Shown: in pieces, positions 49,554 to 57,170 of the stretch
How positions within the stretch are numbered: the first letter of the stretch is position 1
Layout of the letters: each line of letters begins with the position of its first letter
NCBI GenBank assembly: GCA_001689485.1
Contig: LUJQ01000066.1
Coordinates: 1 to 64,000 of the forward strand
Reading direction: 5' to 3'
DNA: 64,000 bases
Origin: Bacteroidales bacterium M6
GTDB taxonomy: Bacteria > Bacteroidota > Bacteroidia > Bacteroidales > Muribaculaceae
The notes under the pieces: generated by a model
Told to the model about the DNA's origin: nothing
Database searches by the model: none
The model's input: the letters and a program-made list of their open reading frames with translations, nothing else
Position numbers and translations under genes: made by a program

Positions 49554-49584
49554 CAAAGTTACTCATGGTTTATGAGCTAAATAT
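49554..49584 (-). promoter_or_regulatory. promoter of the virion unit
   Basis: TAACTTTG at 49,561-49,554 (leftward) is a perfect -7 element. A TTG about 23 bases further upstream is a looser -33 element. The protease ATG is about 34 bases downstream. It lacks the duplicated TATGATTA elements, so late and early promoters appear to differ. Confidence 0.6.
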
Positions 49585-49778
49585 CAAGGTGTTAAGGAAA
49601 TAAGGTGCAACTGTGAGTGCAGTAAATCGGTGAATGGCGGCAATGGCTAATAATTTGAGTGTCAAGAAATTTTGTCGCAGGTAGAATGAATAGTCTTGCA
49701 GTAGTTTTCTAAATGGGTCGCGTTTGGTTATGACTGCGATGTAATATGTCGAGACTACGATTTGCGAAGAAAATGAAA

Positions 49779-49808
49779 CAAAAAAGGCCCGGCGTTGAGC
49801 CGAGCCTT
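49779..49808 (-). terminator. terminator ending the small-gene cluster before the virion unit
   Basis: Stem AAGGCTCGGC/GCCGGGCCTT (one mismatch), loop of 5 bases, followed leftward by TTTTTGTTT. It separates the 49,854-56,090 cluster from the virion promoter. The 334-base gap 49,521-49,853 otherwise holds no convincing gene. Confidence 0.88.
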
Positions 49809-49853
49809 GAAAGTGAAATCGTAATTTCACTCTTTTACCCATTTTTGAGGCGT

Positions 49854-50124
49854 TTATTCTTCGTTCGGGGGTATATAATTCATGTCCTTGTCAAACATTC
49901 CGATGTATGTGGAATTAATGAAGATTTCCTCCTCGCCCATGAGGGCATACGTGTTATCGGATTGTCTCTCGATGTCGAAATATAGTTGGTAATCGCACTC
50001 CGTCCTTGTCCACAAATGTGGTGAAATAATACTCCATCAGTTCTTCCACTGGCCTCGTGGGAATATCTGATGCAATATCCTTAACTCTTTCGGACGCTTC
50101 GTTAATGATTTCTTGGTAGTCCAT
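49854..50124 (-). pseudogene. small phage gene split by a frameshift
   Basis: From ATG at 50,124 (overlapping the upstream stop codon as TAATG), a frame encodes MDYQEIINEASERVKDI and continues to VDKDG, then stops at 49,954. The +1 frame from that point reads YQLYFDIERQSDNTYALMGE and continues with coding-like sequence to a stop at 49,854. Joined at about 50,000, they would give roughly 90 residues. It is either a frameshift mutation, a sequencing error, programmed frameshifting, or two overlapping small genes. Confidence 0.55.
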
Positions 50125-50576
50125 TAGAAAGCTGGGAATTGGTAGTTGGCGAACAGAGAGACGCGTTTAGTCATGATGTCTCTTAATATGGGGATGAACT
50201 CGTTGAGTTGGACGGCGATAATCTGGAGCCTTTCGCAATCATCGTTATCGAGGAGGCTTAGGTCCGGATGTGATGCGATGTCGCAAAGCCCATTCCTGAT
50301 AGCCGACAGATGCAATAGCGATGTCGCGAGACACATTCTACCTTCGGTCTGCTTGGGACCCATACTGTTGGATAGCCCTGCCTGCATTTTGGATTTTGTT
50401 TCCTGAACTGATACTCGTGGGATTCCTTTGCCTTCGCCGGGCCAACGAGCGGCATGGTGCTCCACGATATATGCCCGGCCATCGGACACGATATGGTCTG
50501 CACCGACAATGGTCTTTTTCTTTGGGGCACGTCTTGTAACCTCGGTAGTTACAATGGTGGTGGTCGTTTCTTTCAT
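50124..50576 (-). CDS. unknown phage protein
   Basis: The 150-residue protein has a basic, Thr-rich N-terminus (TTEVTRRAPKKKTIVGADHIVSDG) and a helical second half. It contains no recognised domain. The stop codon overlaps the next start. It belongs to the P5 unit. Confidence 0.65.
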   Translation of the reverse strand: MKETTTTIVTTEVTRRAPKKKTIVGADHIVSDGRAYIVEHHAARWPGEGKGIPRVSVQETKSKMQAGLSNSMGPKQTEGRMCLATSLLHLSAIRNGLCDIASHPDLSLLDNDDCERLQIIAVQLNEFIPILRDIMTKRVSLFANYQFPAF

Positions 50577-50588
50577 GCGATTATAGTG

Positions 50589-50891
50589 TTACATATTCTT
50601 ACGATGGAAGTTTAAGGGTCTGTCGTTCTCGCTCTTCTGAAGCATCTGTTTGACGTAATCTGTGAGGGGCGCGTCGGCTTCTTTACCATTTTCGTAGAGA
50701 TAGACTTTTAGGGTCTCGCTACACATCCATTGACAGTTGGATAACGAGAATCCGTACTTTTCTTCAAGAGTCGCAAGGAATTCTTCAAAAGATTCGTAGC
50801 TTTCGGAGGCTTTGACCTCTTCGGGGGTCAGGTGAATTATATTCAGGATTCCTTGCGTAAAATCGAGAATATAGACATAGTTTGGTTCCAT
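50589..50891 (-). CDS. unknown phage protein
   Basis: The 100-residue protein begins MEPNYVYILDFTQGILNIIHLT and contains FEEFLATLEEKYGFSLSNCQWM. Such proteins are common in Bacteroides phages and mobile elements, but have no known function. Confidence 0.65.
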   Translation of the reverse strand: MEPNYVYILDFTQGILNIIHLTPEEVKASESYESFEEFLATLEEKYGFSLSNCQWMCSETLKVYLYENGKEADAPLTDYVKQMLQKSENDRPLNFHRKNM

Positions 50892-50901
50892 TTTTATGAT
50901 T

Positions 50902-51339
50902 TTAATCAGTAATAAGTTCGAGTCCGTGTAAGGCTATAAATGATTCTGCCACATGGAGGTATTTGGTATCGCGAATTTCGCCGTAGCTGCAACCTTTGTA
51001 AGGATAATATTTTGTTCTCCACTCGCCGTCTTCGTCTTGGATTACGGCAAAGCCTTTTCTTTGCAGGGGCTTCACGAATGACTTTTCGTAACTCCAATAC
51101 ATTTCCTCAAATCCGAGTTCCTCTAACAACTCCGGAGTTATTGGAATCGGCATCACATTATCGATATCAAGGAAACCTCCGCACTCGCGGTAAGTTCCGT
51201 TTACTATGCCGTGGAAAAATCCCCACGGACGTTGAATGCCATCTTGCCATTTGCGAATTTCCAAACGTTCAACGGTCGCTCTTACGCTGTTGACAAGCAC
51301 ATGGCTACCGATCCTCAGTGTTCTAATATCTACTGCCAT
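50902..51339 (-). CDS. unknown phage protein
   Basis: The 145-residue protein begins with a beta segment (DIRTLRIGSHVLVNSVRATVERLEI) and contains NVMPIPITPELLEELGFE. This organisation (SYK/OB-like start, then PIPLTxExLxxxGF) is widespread in small Bacteroidetes phage proteins. Function is unknown. Confidence 0.65.
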   Translation of the reverse strand: MAVDIRTLRIGSHVLVNSVRATVERLEIRKWQDGIQRPWGFFHGIVNGTYRECGGFLDIDNVMPIPITPELLEELGFEEMYWSYEKSFVKPLQRKGFAVIQDEDGEWRTKYYPYKGCSYGEIRDTKYLHVAESFIALHGLELITD

Positions 51340-51340
51340 A

Positions 51341-51763
51341 TTAATCTACTTTCTTTATCTGTTCTAGCGCGGACCTTATACCCTCAGTGAGTGCTTCCTC
51401 GTAAGTGTCAAAGGTTGCGTCAGTATCGTCAAATTCTCCGCTGTCAAGATTAAGCCAATCAGCGAACCAAACTTTATGGTAGGAAATGTAGCTCACACGG
51501 ACGCTGATTTGATGTTTCTCCCGCAGCCACTTCTGGGCGTGAGCTAAAGTTGGCGCAGAGCAATATTGCCAGGCATTATTATCTTCTAAAAGGTCGTCAG
51601 CGGTGATGTATTTACAACCCTCGCCGTCATTAATGGTGTAATTCGGCTCTATGATATGAGACCCCCTATCACAGTCATAATGATAGTGGCACGGCTCATC
51701 GAACCCGGCAGCTTTGAGTTTTACAGCTAATTCATAGCTTACATAATCCTCGTTCATAACCAT
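51341..51763 (-). CDS. paralogous small phage protein family, member 1
   Basis: The 140-residue protein has VSYELAVKLKAAGFDEPC at the start, AQKWLREKHQISVRV in the middle and TYEEALTEGIRSALEQI at the end. The same plan occurs in the proteins at 62,946-63,308 and, more loosely, 61,961-62,362. The family is common in Bacteroidetes phages. Function is unknown. Confidence 0.68.
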   Translation of the reverse strand: MVMNEDYVSYELAVKLKAAGFDEPCHYHYDCDRGSHIIEPNYTINDGEGCKYITADDLLEDNNAWQYCSAPTLAHAQKWLREKHQISVRVSYISYHKVWFADWLNLDSGEFDDTDATFDTYEEALTEGIRSALEQIKKVD

Positions 51764-52032
51764 TCAATTTTATTGTCGGTGATGTAATAATGCGACTTGC
51801 ACGGTAGATTGAAGCTGCCGACGGAGGGACGTAAGGTAACGCCCGATAGTCTTTCAGTCAGGGTCCAGAACCTTCTACAACCATACGGCAATACGACTTC
51901 GTTGCCGCATCCACAAGCGCAAAGATGCGAGGTTGTCATAAACGGTCTGCTGATATACAGCACTCCCTCTTTCATATCCGCAACCGGTGGAATGTAGTCA
52001 ACGTATTCGGGCCTTAATTCGGTTATTTTCAT
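51754..52032 (-). CDS. DUF6527-like Cys-rich protein
   Basis: The 92-residue protein contains the pattern EGVLYISRPFMTTSHLCACGCGNEVVLP, then FWTLTERLSGVTLRPSVGSF and CKSHYYITDNKIEW. This matches DUF6527, a small zinc-binding-type domain with CxCGC and a later C-x-x-HY. I recall DUF6527 near bacterial ubiquitin-like conjugation genes, but no E1, E2 or JAB gene is seen here. It may act alone. Confidence 0.72.
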   Translation of the reverse strand: MKITELRPEYVDYIPPVADMKEGVLYISRPFMTTSHLCACGCGNEVVLPYGCRRFWTLTERLSGVTLRPSVGSFNLPCKSHYYITDNKIEWL

Positions 52033-52192
52033 AGTCTTTCTCCTCTTTGGGTTGGTAGTCGGGGCAATCGTTCTGCAATTCGCAATGCCATTCTATATTA
52101 TTTGCAACTTCTTCTGCTATTGCAACACGGTCAATACAATGGCAGAAATACTCACACTCCTGCGGTCGCTGTTCAGTCGGGGTCATAGTCAT
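51998..52192 (-). CDS. small Cys-rich protein
   Basis: The 64-residue protein has the Cys pattern CEYFCHC, then C and C about 30 residues later, suggesting a metal site. It overlaps both neighbours and is followed by the DUF6527-like gene. Function is unknown. Confidence 0.55.
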   Translation of the reverse strand: MTMTPTEQRPQECEYFCHCIDRVAIAEEVANNIEWHCELQNDCPDYQPKEEKDYENNRIKARIR

Positions 52193-52379
52193 TTTGTATT
52201 AGTGGGCAATCATCTGCATCGCATTGTTTTAGGTATTGACCTCCTATCGATGCTCGCGTGGAAATTATCCCATTCTCGTTATAATCTTCTTCAATCGTTA
52301 TCACACTGCCCGCATGACCGAAAGTGCAGAAGTGCGACTCTCTGAAAGGACATTCGTATGATTTGTTAGTCAGGGTCAT
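52173..52379 (-). CDS. small Cys-rich protein
   Basis: The 68-residue protein begins MTLTNKSYECPFRESHFC and has two more Cys near the C-terminus (QCDADDCPL). The four Cys and one His could hold zinc. It overlaps both neighbours. Function is unknown. Confidence 0.55.
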   Translation of the reverse strand: MTLTNKSYECPFRESHFCTFGHAGSVITIEEDYNENGIISTRASIGGQYLKQCDADDCPLIQNDYDPD

Positions 52380-52810
52380 AAATAATCTCTAATTTTGTTG
52401 ATGTATGTTGGAGGCACATAGTAGTTGAACTCGCTGTTTTCAAGAGCCTCTATCTCGCGTCTGACTGATTCGATTTTGGCTTCATTGTCTTCTTTTGCCA
52501 TGCCGAATAAATCATCCTCAATCTTACCCATGCGGAGTTTTTTGAGTTTGATATTCTTGGAGCGGAGCAAATTTTTTGTGCGCTCGCTTATGTAATCGCT
52601 TCCGCAAAGGCAGTTTTGTTGGGAACAGATGGTAAGCTCAACCTTTCGGCGTGGATTGGCGTGTTTGACTATGGCAGCGAGATATTCAAAATACCATTTC
52701 CATTTTTCCACGACATACATTGGCATATCGTAGCGGTAATAAATGGTTTCTTCGGCAACGCATCCGGTGTAGATTACGATTTTTACCGCCACGCCGTCTT
52801 TGAATTTCAT
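52376..52810 (-). CDS. unknown phage protein
   Basis: The 144-residue protein has a beta-rich N-terminal half (VAVKIVIYTGCVAEETIYYRYD), a Cys pair (NCLCG) and a charged helical end. No family is recognised. It overlaps both neighbours by four bases. Confidence 0.65.
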   Translation of the reverse strand: MKFKDGVAVKIVIYTGCVAEETIYYRYDMPMYVVEKWKWYFEYLAAIVKHANPRRKVELTICSQQNCLCGSDYISERTKNLLRSKNIKLKKLRMGKIEDDLFGMAKEDNEAKIESVRREIEALENSEFNYYVPPTYINKIRDYL

Positions 52811-53133
52811 TTTTCAGTCCTCTTTAACAATCGTTCGTATGCACCTTGCAGCGACAGCAACTCCCTGAACATTCGCTCTTTCTCTATATATTTCATTGAG
52901 AATTTGCGGCGCATCTCTTTTTTGTTCTTACCGACGACCATCTGACAACCATTCACTCCTACAAAGCAATAATCGCGGTGGTGGCGGGCATTTTCTTTCA
53001 AGGCCCATCTAATTTCTTCCTTGCAGTACCGATAACTGTCGTTCTGCACCCCCTCATAGCCTTTAGATATGATGAAGTGGCCGAGGGCATTCGCCTCTTC
53101 AAAAGAATGGCATAGGGTATAAATCTGTCTCAT
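52807..53133 (-). CDS. unknown phage protein
   Basis: The 108-residue basic protein contains ICQ-free helices (EANALGHFIISKGYEG) and a basic helix NKKEMRRKFSMKYIEKERM. No family is recognised. It overlaps its neighbours by four bases on each side. Confidence 0.62.
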   Translation of the reverse strand: MRQIYTLCHSFEEANALGHFIISKGYEGVQNDSYRYCKEEIRWALKENARHHRDYCFVGVNGCQMVVGKNKKEMRRKFSMKYIEKERMFRELLSLQGAYERLLKRTEK

Positions 53134-53306
53134 TTTTTCGATAAATTATTGAAGCACTCAGCACACCATGTCTGTGCCTTGCCATTGTTGAAAACTATTT
53201 TGATGCCATCTGCGCGTAGTTTTGTGGGAGTCGGCTTATATTGGCTATAGTAACCAAGTGGATTACCACAGATGTCGCAGACTACATGGTAGATTTTGAT
53301 AATCAT
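53130..53306 (-). CDS. 58-residue zinc-ribbon-like protein
   Basis: A short frame from ATG 53,306 encodes MIIKIYHVVCDICGNPLGYY near the start and TWCAEC near the end. The two Cys-x-x-Cys pairs imply a zinc ribbon. Its stop overlaps the next ATG (ATGA), supporting translation. Function is unknown. Confidence 0.65.
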   Translation of the reverse strand: MIIKIYHVVCDICGNPLGYYSQYKPTPTKLRADGIKIVFNNGKAQTWCAECFNNLSKK

Positions 53307-53314
53307 ATTTTGAT

Positions 53315-53470
53315 TCAGTCTAATTCAAATTCGTCTTCGTAGACCCAGATGTGCTTGCCGGAACCGCAAATTTCTACTTCCCACTGATACATCGTGGGCC
53401 AATATTCTATGAGCACAATGTTCCGGTAGCCGAGATACGGCTCTTTGAGAGTTGCAGATTTTCCTTCCAT
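53315..53470 (-). CDS. 51-residue acidic protein
   Basis: A short frame from ATG 53,470 encodes a protein with GYRNIVLIEYWPTMYQWEVE and an acidic end (YEDEFELD). It fits the tight packing of the cluster, with gaps of 3 and 8 bases. Function is unknown. Confidence 0.5.
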   Translation of the reverse strand: MEGKSATLKEPYLGYRNIVLIEYWPTMYQWEVEICGSGKHIWVYEDEFELD

Positions 53471-53473
53471 GAT

Positions 53474-53740
53474 TTATAGGTTCTCTAATATTTCTATGAA
53501 TGGTTCGTAATATTCGTTGCCGCTTAGGAGTACAACTTTACCGGCCGGGGCTCTTTCGTCACAGCCGTGGAAGAATCCCCGAAGAAAGCCGCTACGTTCT
53601 TCCTCCGAGTCAAATTCCTCTTTGTCATATTCGACATATCCGTCGTCATCGACATATTTACGGAAGCCATCGACGTCATTGTCTTGGACGAGAGATTCGG
53701 CTTCGCTGTCCTCGATGATGTATGCGATATATTTCTCCAT
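53474..53740 (-). CDS. small acidic phage protein
   Basis: The 88-residue acidic protein contains YAYIIE-like strands at the start and EEERSGFLRGFFHGCDERAP in the middle. It is highly acidic, as DNA-mimic inhibitors are, but nothing further supports that idea. Confidence 0.6.
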   Translation of the reverse strand: MEKYIAYIIEDSEAESLVQDNDVDGFRKYVDDDGYVEYDKEEFDSEEERSGFLRGFFHGCDERAPAGKVVLLSGNEYYEPFIEILENL

Positions 53741-53741
53741 G

Positions 53742-54215
53742 TTAGAATTCCGGGTCTATGTAATGGTCCTGGTAGTGTAACAGAAGTCTTATCCCGTCTT
53801 TAGAATGCTGTCCTTCGAGAATCCACTTGCCGTTGGTTCGTTTCGTGAATATATGCTCTCCGCCCTCTAATTCGGGGAGTATTTCATAGTCGCCGGCATA
53901 GTATTCTATACATCTAACCTGGTTATATCTGACAGCAACTTTTTTAGGACTGATGACTTCAACTACAGTTGCAGCTCTACGGTCTGAGTGGAAGTACATG
54001 GTACAGGGAAGCCCAACGCGTGGAATAAGAGCTGATATAGCTTCGTTTTCCCTGCGGGTTTTGTTCTCTCGCCATACTGTATAACGATGTCCGATTTCAG
54101 CTCTCACTTCGGGATCATCATGGAAAGCTTTCCATTCCGCATTATCGCGGTCGTGAAATGGATATTCCTCTGCCTTTATTGCTTCGTAACGTGCAAAGCT
54201 TTCCTCGCTTGTCAT
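53742..54215 (-). CDS. unknown phage protein
   Basis: The 157-residue protein has a helical N-terminus (EESFARYEAIKAEEYPFHDRDN) and a beta-rich second half with PCTMYFHSDRRAATVVEVISPKKVAVRYN, which resembles a small SH3-like domain. No family is assigned. Confidence 0.62.
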   Translation of the reverse strand: MTSEESFARYEAIKAEEYPFHDRDNAEWKAFHDDPEVRAEIGHRYTVWRENKTRRENEAISALIPRVGLPCTMYFHSDRRAATVVEVISPKKVAVRYNQVRCIEYYAGDYEILPELEGGEHIFTKRTNGKWILEGQHSKDGIRLLLHYQDHYIDPEF

Positions 54216-54469
54216 ATATTGTCTTCTACGAATTTGATAATCTCTGCCTCAGGCTTTTCTGCAACATCATCCGGTATGTAGAAGAATATCGACTCGTCAA
54301 TATGTTCAGCCTCGGTATCTCGCCAATCCCAATCTGGCAAAAGCTCGGACTGCAGAGATTCAACGCTGATATTTACATTCTCCTTTTTGCCCTCGACTAT
54401 TATGTCAAGGGAGAATACCGGGTACTTCTTTCCTCGGTATCCTATTGTATTTGTCGGTTCCATAATCAC
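54212..54469 (-). CDS. small acidic phage protein
   Basis: The 85-residue acidic protein contains GYRGKKYPVFSLDIIVEGKKENVNISVESL. It overlaps both neighbours by four bases. Function is unknown. Confidence 0.6.
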   Translation of the reverse strand: MIMEPTNTIGYRGKKYPVFSLDIIVEGKKENVNISVESLQSELLPDWDWRDTEAEHIDESIFFYIPDDVAEKPEAEIIKFVEDNI

Positions 54470-54675
54470 ATTCTATAATACATTAAGTGGAAGTCGGATG
54501 CAGTCTCAGAGCAGAAGTCCGGTACGGCATCAAGGTCTTTTCCGTAGTTAGAGCCTTCTTGATAGTAGAACTCTGCGTATTCTTTTTCCCATGGATCGAG
54601 TTTGTATCCAACTGCATTCTCGATTGCCTTGAAATTAACCTTCCCACTTTCGGGATTATAATATTTATTTGCCAT
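54466..54675 (-). CDS. small phage protein
   Basis: The 69-residue protein begins MANKYYNPESGKVNFKAIENAVG and contains KEYAEFYYQEGSNYGKDLD. Function is unknown. Confidence 0.58.
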   Translation of the reverse strand: MANKYYNPESGKVNFKAIENAVGYKLDPWEKEYAEFYYQEGSNYGKDLDAVPDFCSETASDFHLMYYRM

Positions 54676-54682
54676 TGCTCAG

Positions 54683-54982
54683 TTATTTTTTTATGTTACA
54701 TTCTGCGACCGAAAACAAGTCGGATTCAGTCTTTAGAATGGTGAATACTTTGAACACCTGGTGTTTCCAGAATTCATAATCTCTTTGGAACTCTTCAGGT
54801 TCTTCTACCCTGAATGATGTTCCGTTCTTGCGGTAGAACCATTGCGCAGTCTGTCCGACTTTCATCTTGTCTATAAGTTCAAAGTCTTCATAGATGTCGC
54901 TGAAGAATCCTTCCATTTTCGGACATGCCTCGTTCAGCATAGCCTTTTTCAAATCTTCGGTGGTGTATTCCTGGTCAATCAT
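54683..54982 (-). CDS. small phage protein
   Basis: The 99-residue protein is helical at the start (TEDLKKAMLNEACPKMEGFFSDIY) and mixed at the end. No family is recognised. It overlaps the upstream gene by eight bases. Confidence 0.6.
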   Translation of the reverse strand: MIDQEYTTEDLKKAMLNEACPKMEGFFSDIYEDFELIDKMKVGQTAQWFYRKNGTSFRVEEPEEFQRDYEFWKHQVFKVFTILKTESDLFSVAECNIKK

Positions 54983-55310
54983 TTCCTTCGAAGTCTTTTG
55001 CGTAGTTATCTATATAATCACCGGTCCATTTGATGTCCGAGAATTTGAGGCGGGCTATCGGGTTGAACGGTATTTCGGGATGGTCGAACTCAAAGAGATA
55101 GTCCCACCGGCCATCATCGCCTAATACGTTGCCGGTGATTCTGTGGCAGCCTGTGATGTTTTTCCCAGGCGCAAACTCGGTATCTTCTTGGAAGAATTTA
55201 TTCGCTTCGTCCCAATCCTGGTCTTCGGGTACTATGAGACATAGGACTACGACGGTGTTGCTGATATCCATATTGCGGAGGTCAGCGAATGAAATTGGTG
55301 TTGTGTTCAT
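54975..55310 (-). CDS. small phage protein
   Basis: The ATG at 55,310 (MNTTPISFADLRNMDIS) is preferred to an upstream non-ATG start that would overlap the previous gene. The 111-residue acidic protein contains EFAPGKNITGCHRITGNVLGDDGRWDYLF. Function is unknown. Confidence 0.6.
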   Translation of the reverse strand: MNTTPISFADLRNMDISNTVVVLCLIVPEDQDWDEANKFFQEDTEFAPGKNITGCHRITGNVLGDDGRWDYLFEFDHPEIPFNPIARLKFSDIKWTGDYIDNYAKDFEGND

Positions 55311-55315
55311 TGTCT

Positions 55316-55741
55316 TTATAAATTTTGAGCAAGCCACTCTAAATCGTGGTTGTTGAGAGAGTAGCCGAATTTTATTTTGCGACGGATGACTTCTTTATCG
55401 CCAATTATCTCGGCTGCTTTTTCGTAAATTTGCTTCTTAGTCGATGAGTCAGATGAAGTGCAGGCTTGGTCAATGAGGAAATCAACCATCGTATCCTTCT
55501 GTTGTCGTAAATCCTCGACTTCATTTTCTCTTTCATCGAGCAAACCCTTTAAAATTCGGACCTCGGATCGAGCCTTGGTGGCTTCGTGGCAGTTCTCGAA
55601 AATGTTGACATCGCAGTCTATAGGGAAGTCCTTGCGGATATTCTCGCACATCGCGTCGATGGTTTCAGGCTTGAATACCTGCGCGAAATATGTATCACCT
55701 TTGAGAGACTGGAGCAATTCGATTTCTTGTGTGGCAGTCAT
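55316..55741 (-). CDS. helical phage protein with coiled coil
   Basis: The 141-residue protein has a coiled coil in the middle (KARSEVRILKGLLDERENEVEDLRQQ) and a predicted short helical end (FGYSLNNHDLEWL). Function is unknown. Confidence 0.62.
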   Translation of the reverse strand: MTATQEIELLQSLKGDTYFAQVFKPETIDAMCENIRKDFPIDCDVNIFENCHEATKARSEVRILKGLLDERENEVEDLRQQKDTMVDFLIDQACTSSDSSTKKQIYEKAAEIIGDKEVIRRKIKFGYSLNNHDLEWLAQNL

Positions 55742-55745
55742 ATCT

Positions 55746-56090
55746 TCATCGGGCGGCTAAATTCAACAATTCTTCTTCCATTTCAGAAAGGAATACCTTA
55801 CGCTCTGTTTCGCTAATGAATCGGTTTACCATGTAGGTTGCTCTACTGAAGACATCTAGCAGTTCCTTGATTACTTTATGCGAAGCCACTGCTATAACCG
55901 TTGAGGGATTAAGACCGTTTGCGGTCCATACTTTGTCGCCAGGTTTCCATCCGTGGCACTGCTGGCGAATCCCGAATCCGCCCTCTGTCGTTTTGAATAT
56001 TATCACATTCTTACCTTCGAGCTCGCTGTTTGTCATGTCGAGCCATTCTTTCATTTCCCGGTAGTAAAGTGTTATTTTCTTGAGCTTCAT
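55746..56090 (-). CDS. unknown phage protein, first gene of the P5 unit
   Basis: The 114-residue protein has a beta segment GKNVIIFKTTEGGFGIRQQCHGW and a helical end with EERKVFLSEMEEELLNLA-like character. Its last helix resembles that of the protein at 21,298-21,651 (DFKIFLSEIEKEI). Function is unknown. The start is about 40 bases downstream of the P5 -7 box. Confidence 0.62.
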   Translation of the reverse strand: MKLKKITLYYREMKEWLDMTNSELEGKNVIIFKTTEGGFGIRQQCHGWKPGDKVWTANGLNPSTVIAVASHKVIKELLDVFSRATYMVNRFISETERKVFLSEMEEELLNLAAR

Positions 56091-56112
56091 TGTCGTTTCA
56101 GTTTTGATTAAA

Positions 56113-56195
56113 ACATCTTATTTGCATATACAAAGATAGTCAAAAATAATCATATATGCAACTGTTAGGGAGATTATTTTAATCAAATTTGCAAT
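56113..56195 (-). promoter_or_regulatory. phage promoter module P5
   Basis: TTGCATATATGATTA includes the -33 box. With a 20-base spacer it is followed by TATCTTTG (56,138-56,131), the dyad TTTGTATATGCAAA and TAAGATG. An upstream TTGCAAATTTGATTAAAATAATC copy is present. The leader from the -7 box to the ATG is almost identical to that of P6. Confidence 0.84.
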
Positions 56196-56217
56196 TTTAA
56201 TCGGGCGAATGATTATT

Positions 56218-56260
56218 AAAAGCGAAAGGACGAGCCGCAGTAGTATGACTCGCCCTTCGC
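56218..56260 (-). terminator. terminator of the ParB unit
   Basis: A long imperfect stem (GCGAAGGGCGAG against CTCGTCCTTTCGC) is followed leftward by TTTTAATAATC. It lies directly after the stop codon at 56,263. Confidence 0.75.
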
Positions 56261-56262
56261 AA

Positions 56263-56526
56263 TTAAATATCAGTTTCATCGAAAGCCGGATTTAGCGGCT
56301 CTTTGGTGACAAGCAACGCTCCATTTTTAATGTCACATTGTCTACCGAAGCCATAATAGCCCGTAAGACTTTTGTAGCCCCAATCGGATACCACGCCTTT
56401 CTCAAGTAATTTGTCGGCAAACTCCGTGAATTTATCCTCGTCTGAAAAGATGCCTACAATTCTAAGGCTATCATTTGTGAGCCAAGGATCTCCGGATTGG
56501 AGAATGATTACTTCTTTTTGGTCCAT
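56263..56526 (-). CDS. small phage protein
   Basis: The 87-residue protein begins MDQKEVIILQSGDPWLTNDSL and has a mixed fold. It is the last gene of the P6 unit and overlaps the upstream gene by 19 bases. Function is unknown. Confidence 0.6.
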   Translation of the reverse strand: MDQKEVIILQSGDPWLTNDSLRIVGIFSDEDKFTEFADKLLEKGVVSDWGYKSLTGYYGFGRQCDIKNGALLVTKEPLNPAFDETDI

Positions 56527-57116
56527 ATCTTGAAATATTCGTACTTGCCCTTCGGAGTCATTTTATCCCATTTGGTATCAGCTTCGAGGGGAGTTTTTGC
56601 GTCCATAATTTTGAGGTGCTCCTGCATAGTATGTTCCAAATACCAGTCGTTGGCCTGTTCTTCCTTGACAGCCCACTGATATTCCTTGAAATCATTTTGG
56701 AGCTTGCCGAAGTCAATGGTGCTCAGAACCTGAGCTATCTCCTCTATTGTCGGAGCTGATATCCACTGGTAGGTGGTATAAAGCTCGCTGAACTGTGCCT
56801 CGCCGTCGAGAACGAGGGCAATAGGCATATATCGGCTTCCTATCTCGCCGAATACTGCGAGGTGCCGGAAGTTTAGGACGCAAACTATGACATCGATTTG
56901 AACCGGGTCAATATCAGCGTGCTCCCAGGTTGTAAAGGTTGTTTCACCGACTGCGCGAATACGGAATAGACCGGTAAGAACAATCTTGTCATTACCTTCG
57001 AAGAGATTGGAGATAAAATCTTTGGCGGCCGACATTGGCGACATGGGGCCGGACAAAGCAATCTGGTACACTTCATTGTGGTGCCACTTTGAAAGTGGAA
57101 TAAGTTCTAATTTCAT
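56508..57116 (-). CDS. unknown phage protein
   Basis: The 202-residue mixed alpha/beta protein contains DPVQIDVIVCVLNFRHLAVFG and FKEYQWAVKEEQANDWYLEH, and has a basic end. It resembles accessory proteins of Bacteroidetes phages. Function is unknown. Confidence 0.65.
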   Translation of the reverse strand: MKLELIPLSKWHHNEVYQIALSGPMSPMSAAKDFISNLFEGNDKIVLTGLFRIRAVGETTFTTWEHADIDPVQIDVIVCVLNFRHLAVFGEIGSRYMPIALVLDGEAQFSELYTTYQWISAPTIEEIAQVLSTIDFGKLQNDFKEYQWAVKEEQANDWYLEHTMQEHLKIMDAKTPLEADTKWDKMTPKGKYEYFKIWTKKK

Positions 57117-57131
57117 ACATGAAATATTAAT

Positions 57132-57164
57132 GGGCGCGAGAACACTCTTACTGCTCCCGCGCCC
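57132..57164 (-). terminator. hairpin after the ParB gene
   Basis: Stem GGGCGCG/CGCGCCC with a 19-base loop starts 7 bases after the ParB stop codon. The T content downstream is low, so it may be an attenuator rather than a full terminator. Confidence 0.5.
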
Positions 57165-57170
57165 GTGATA

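Noticed and set aside
49570..49842. A 90-codon leftward open frame in the gap between virion unit and small-gene cluster
   Set aside because: It spans the terminator and virion promoter, and its composition does not look coding. It is likely chance.
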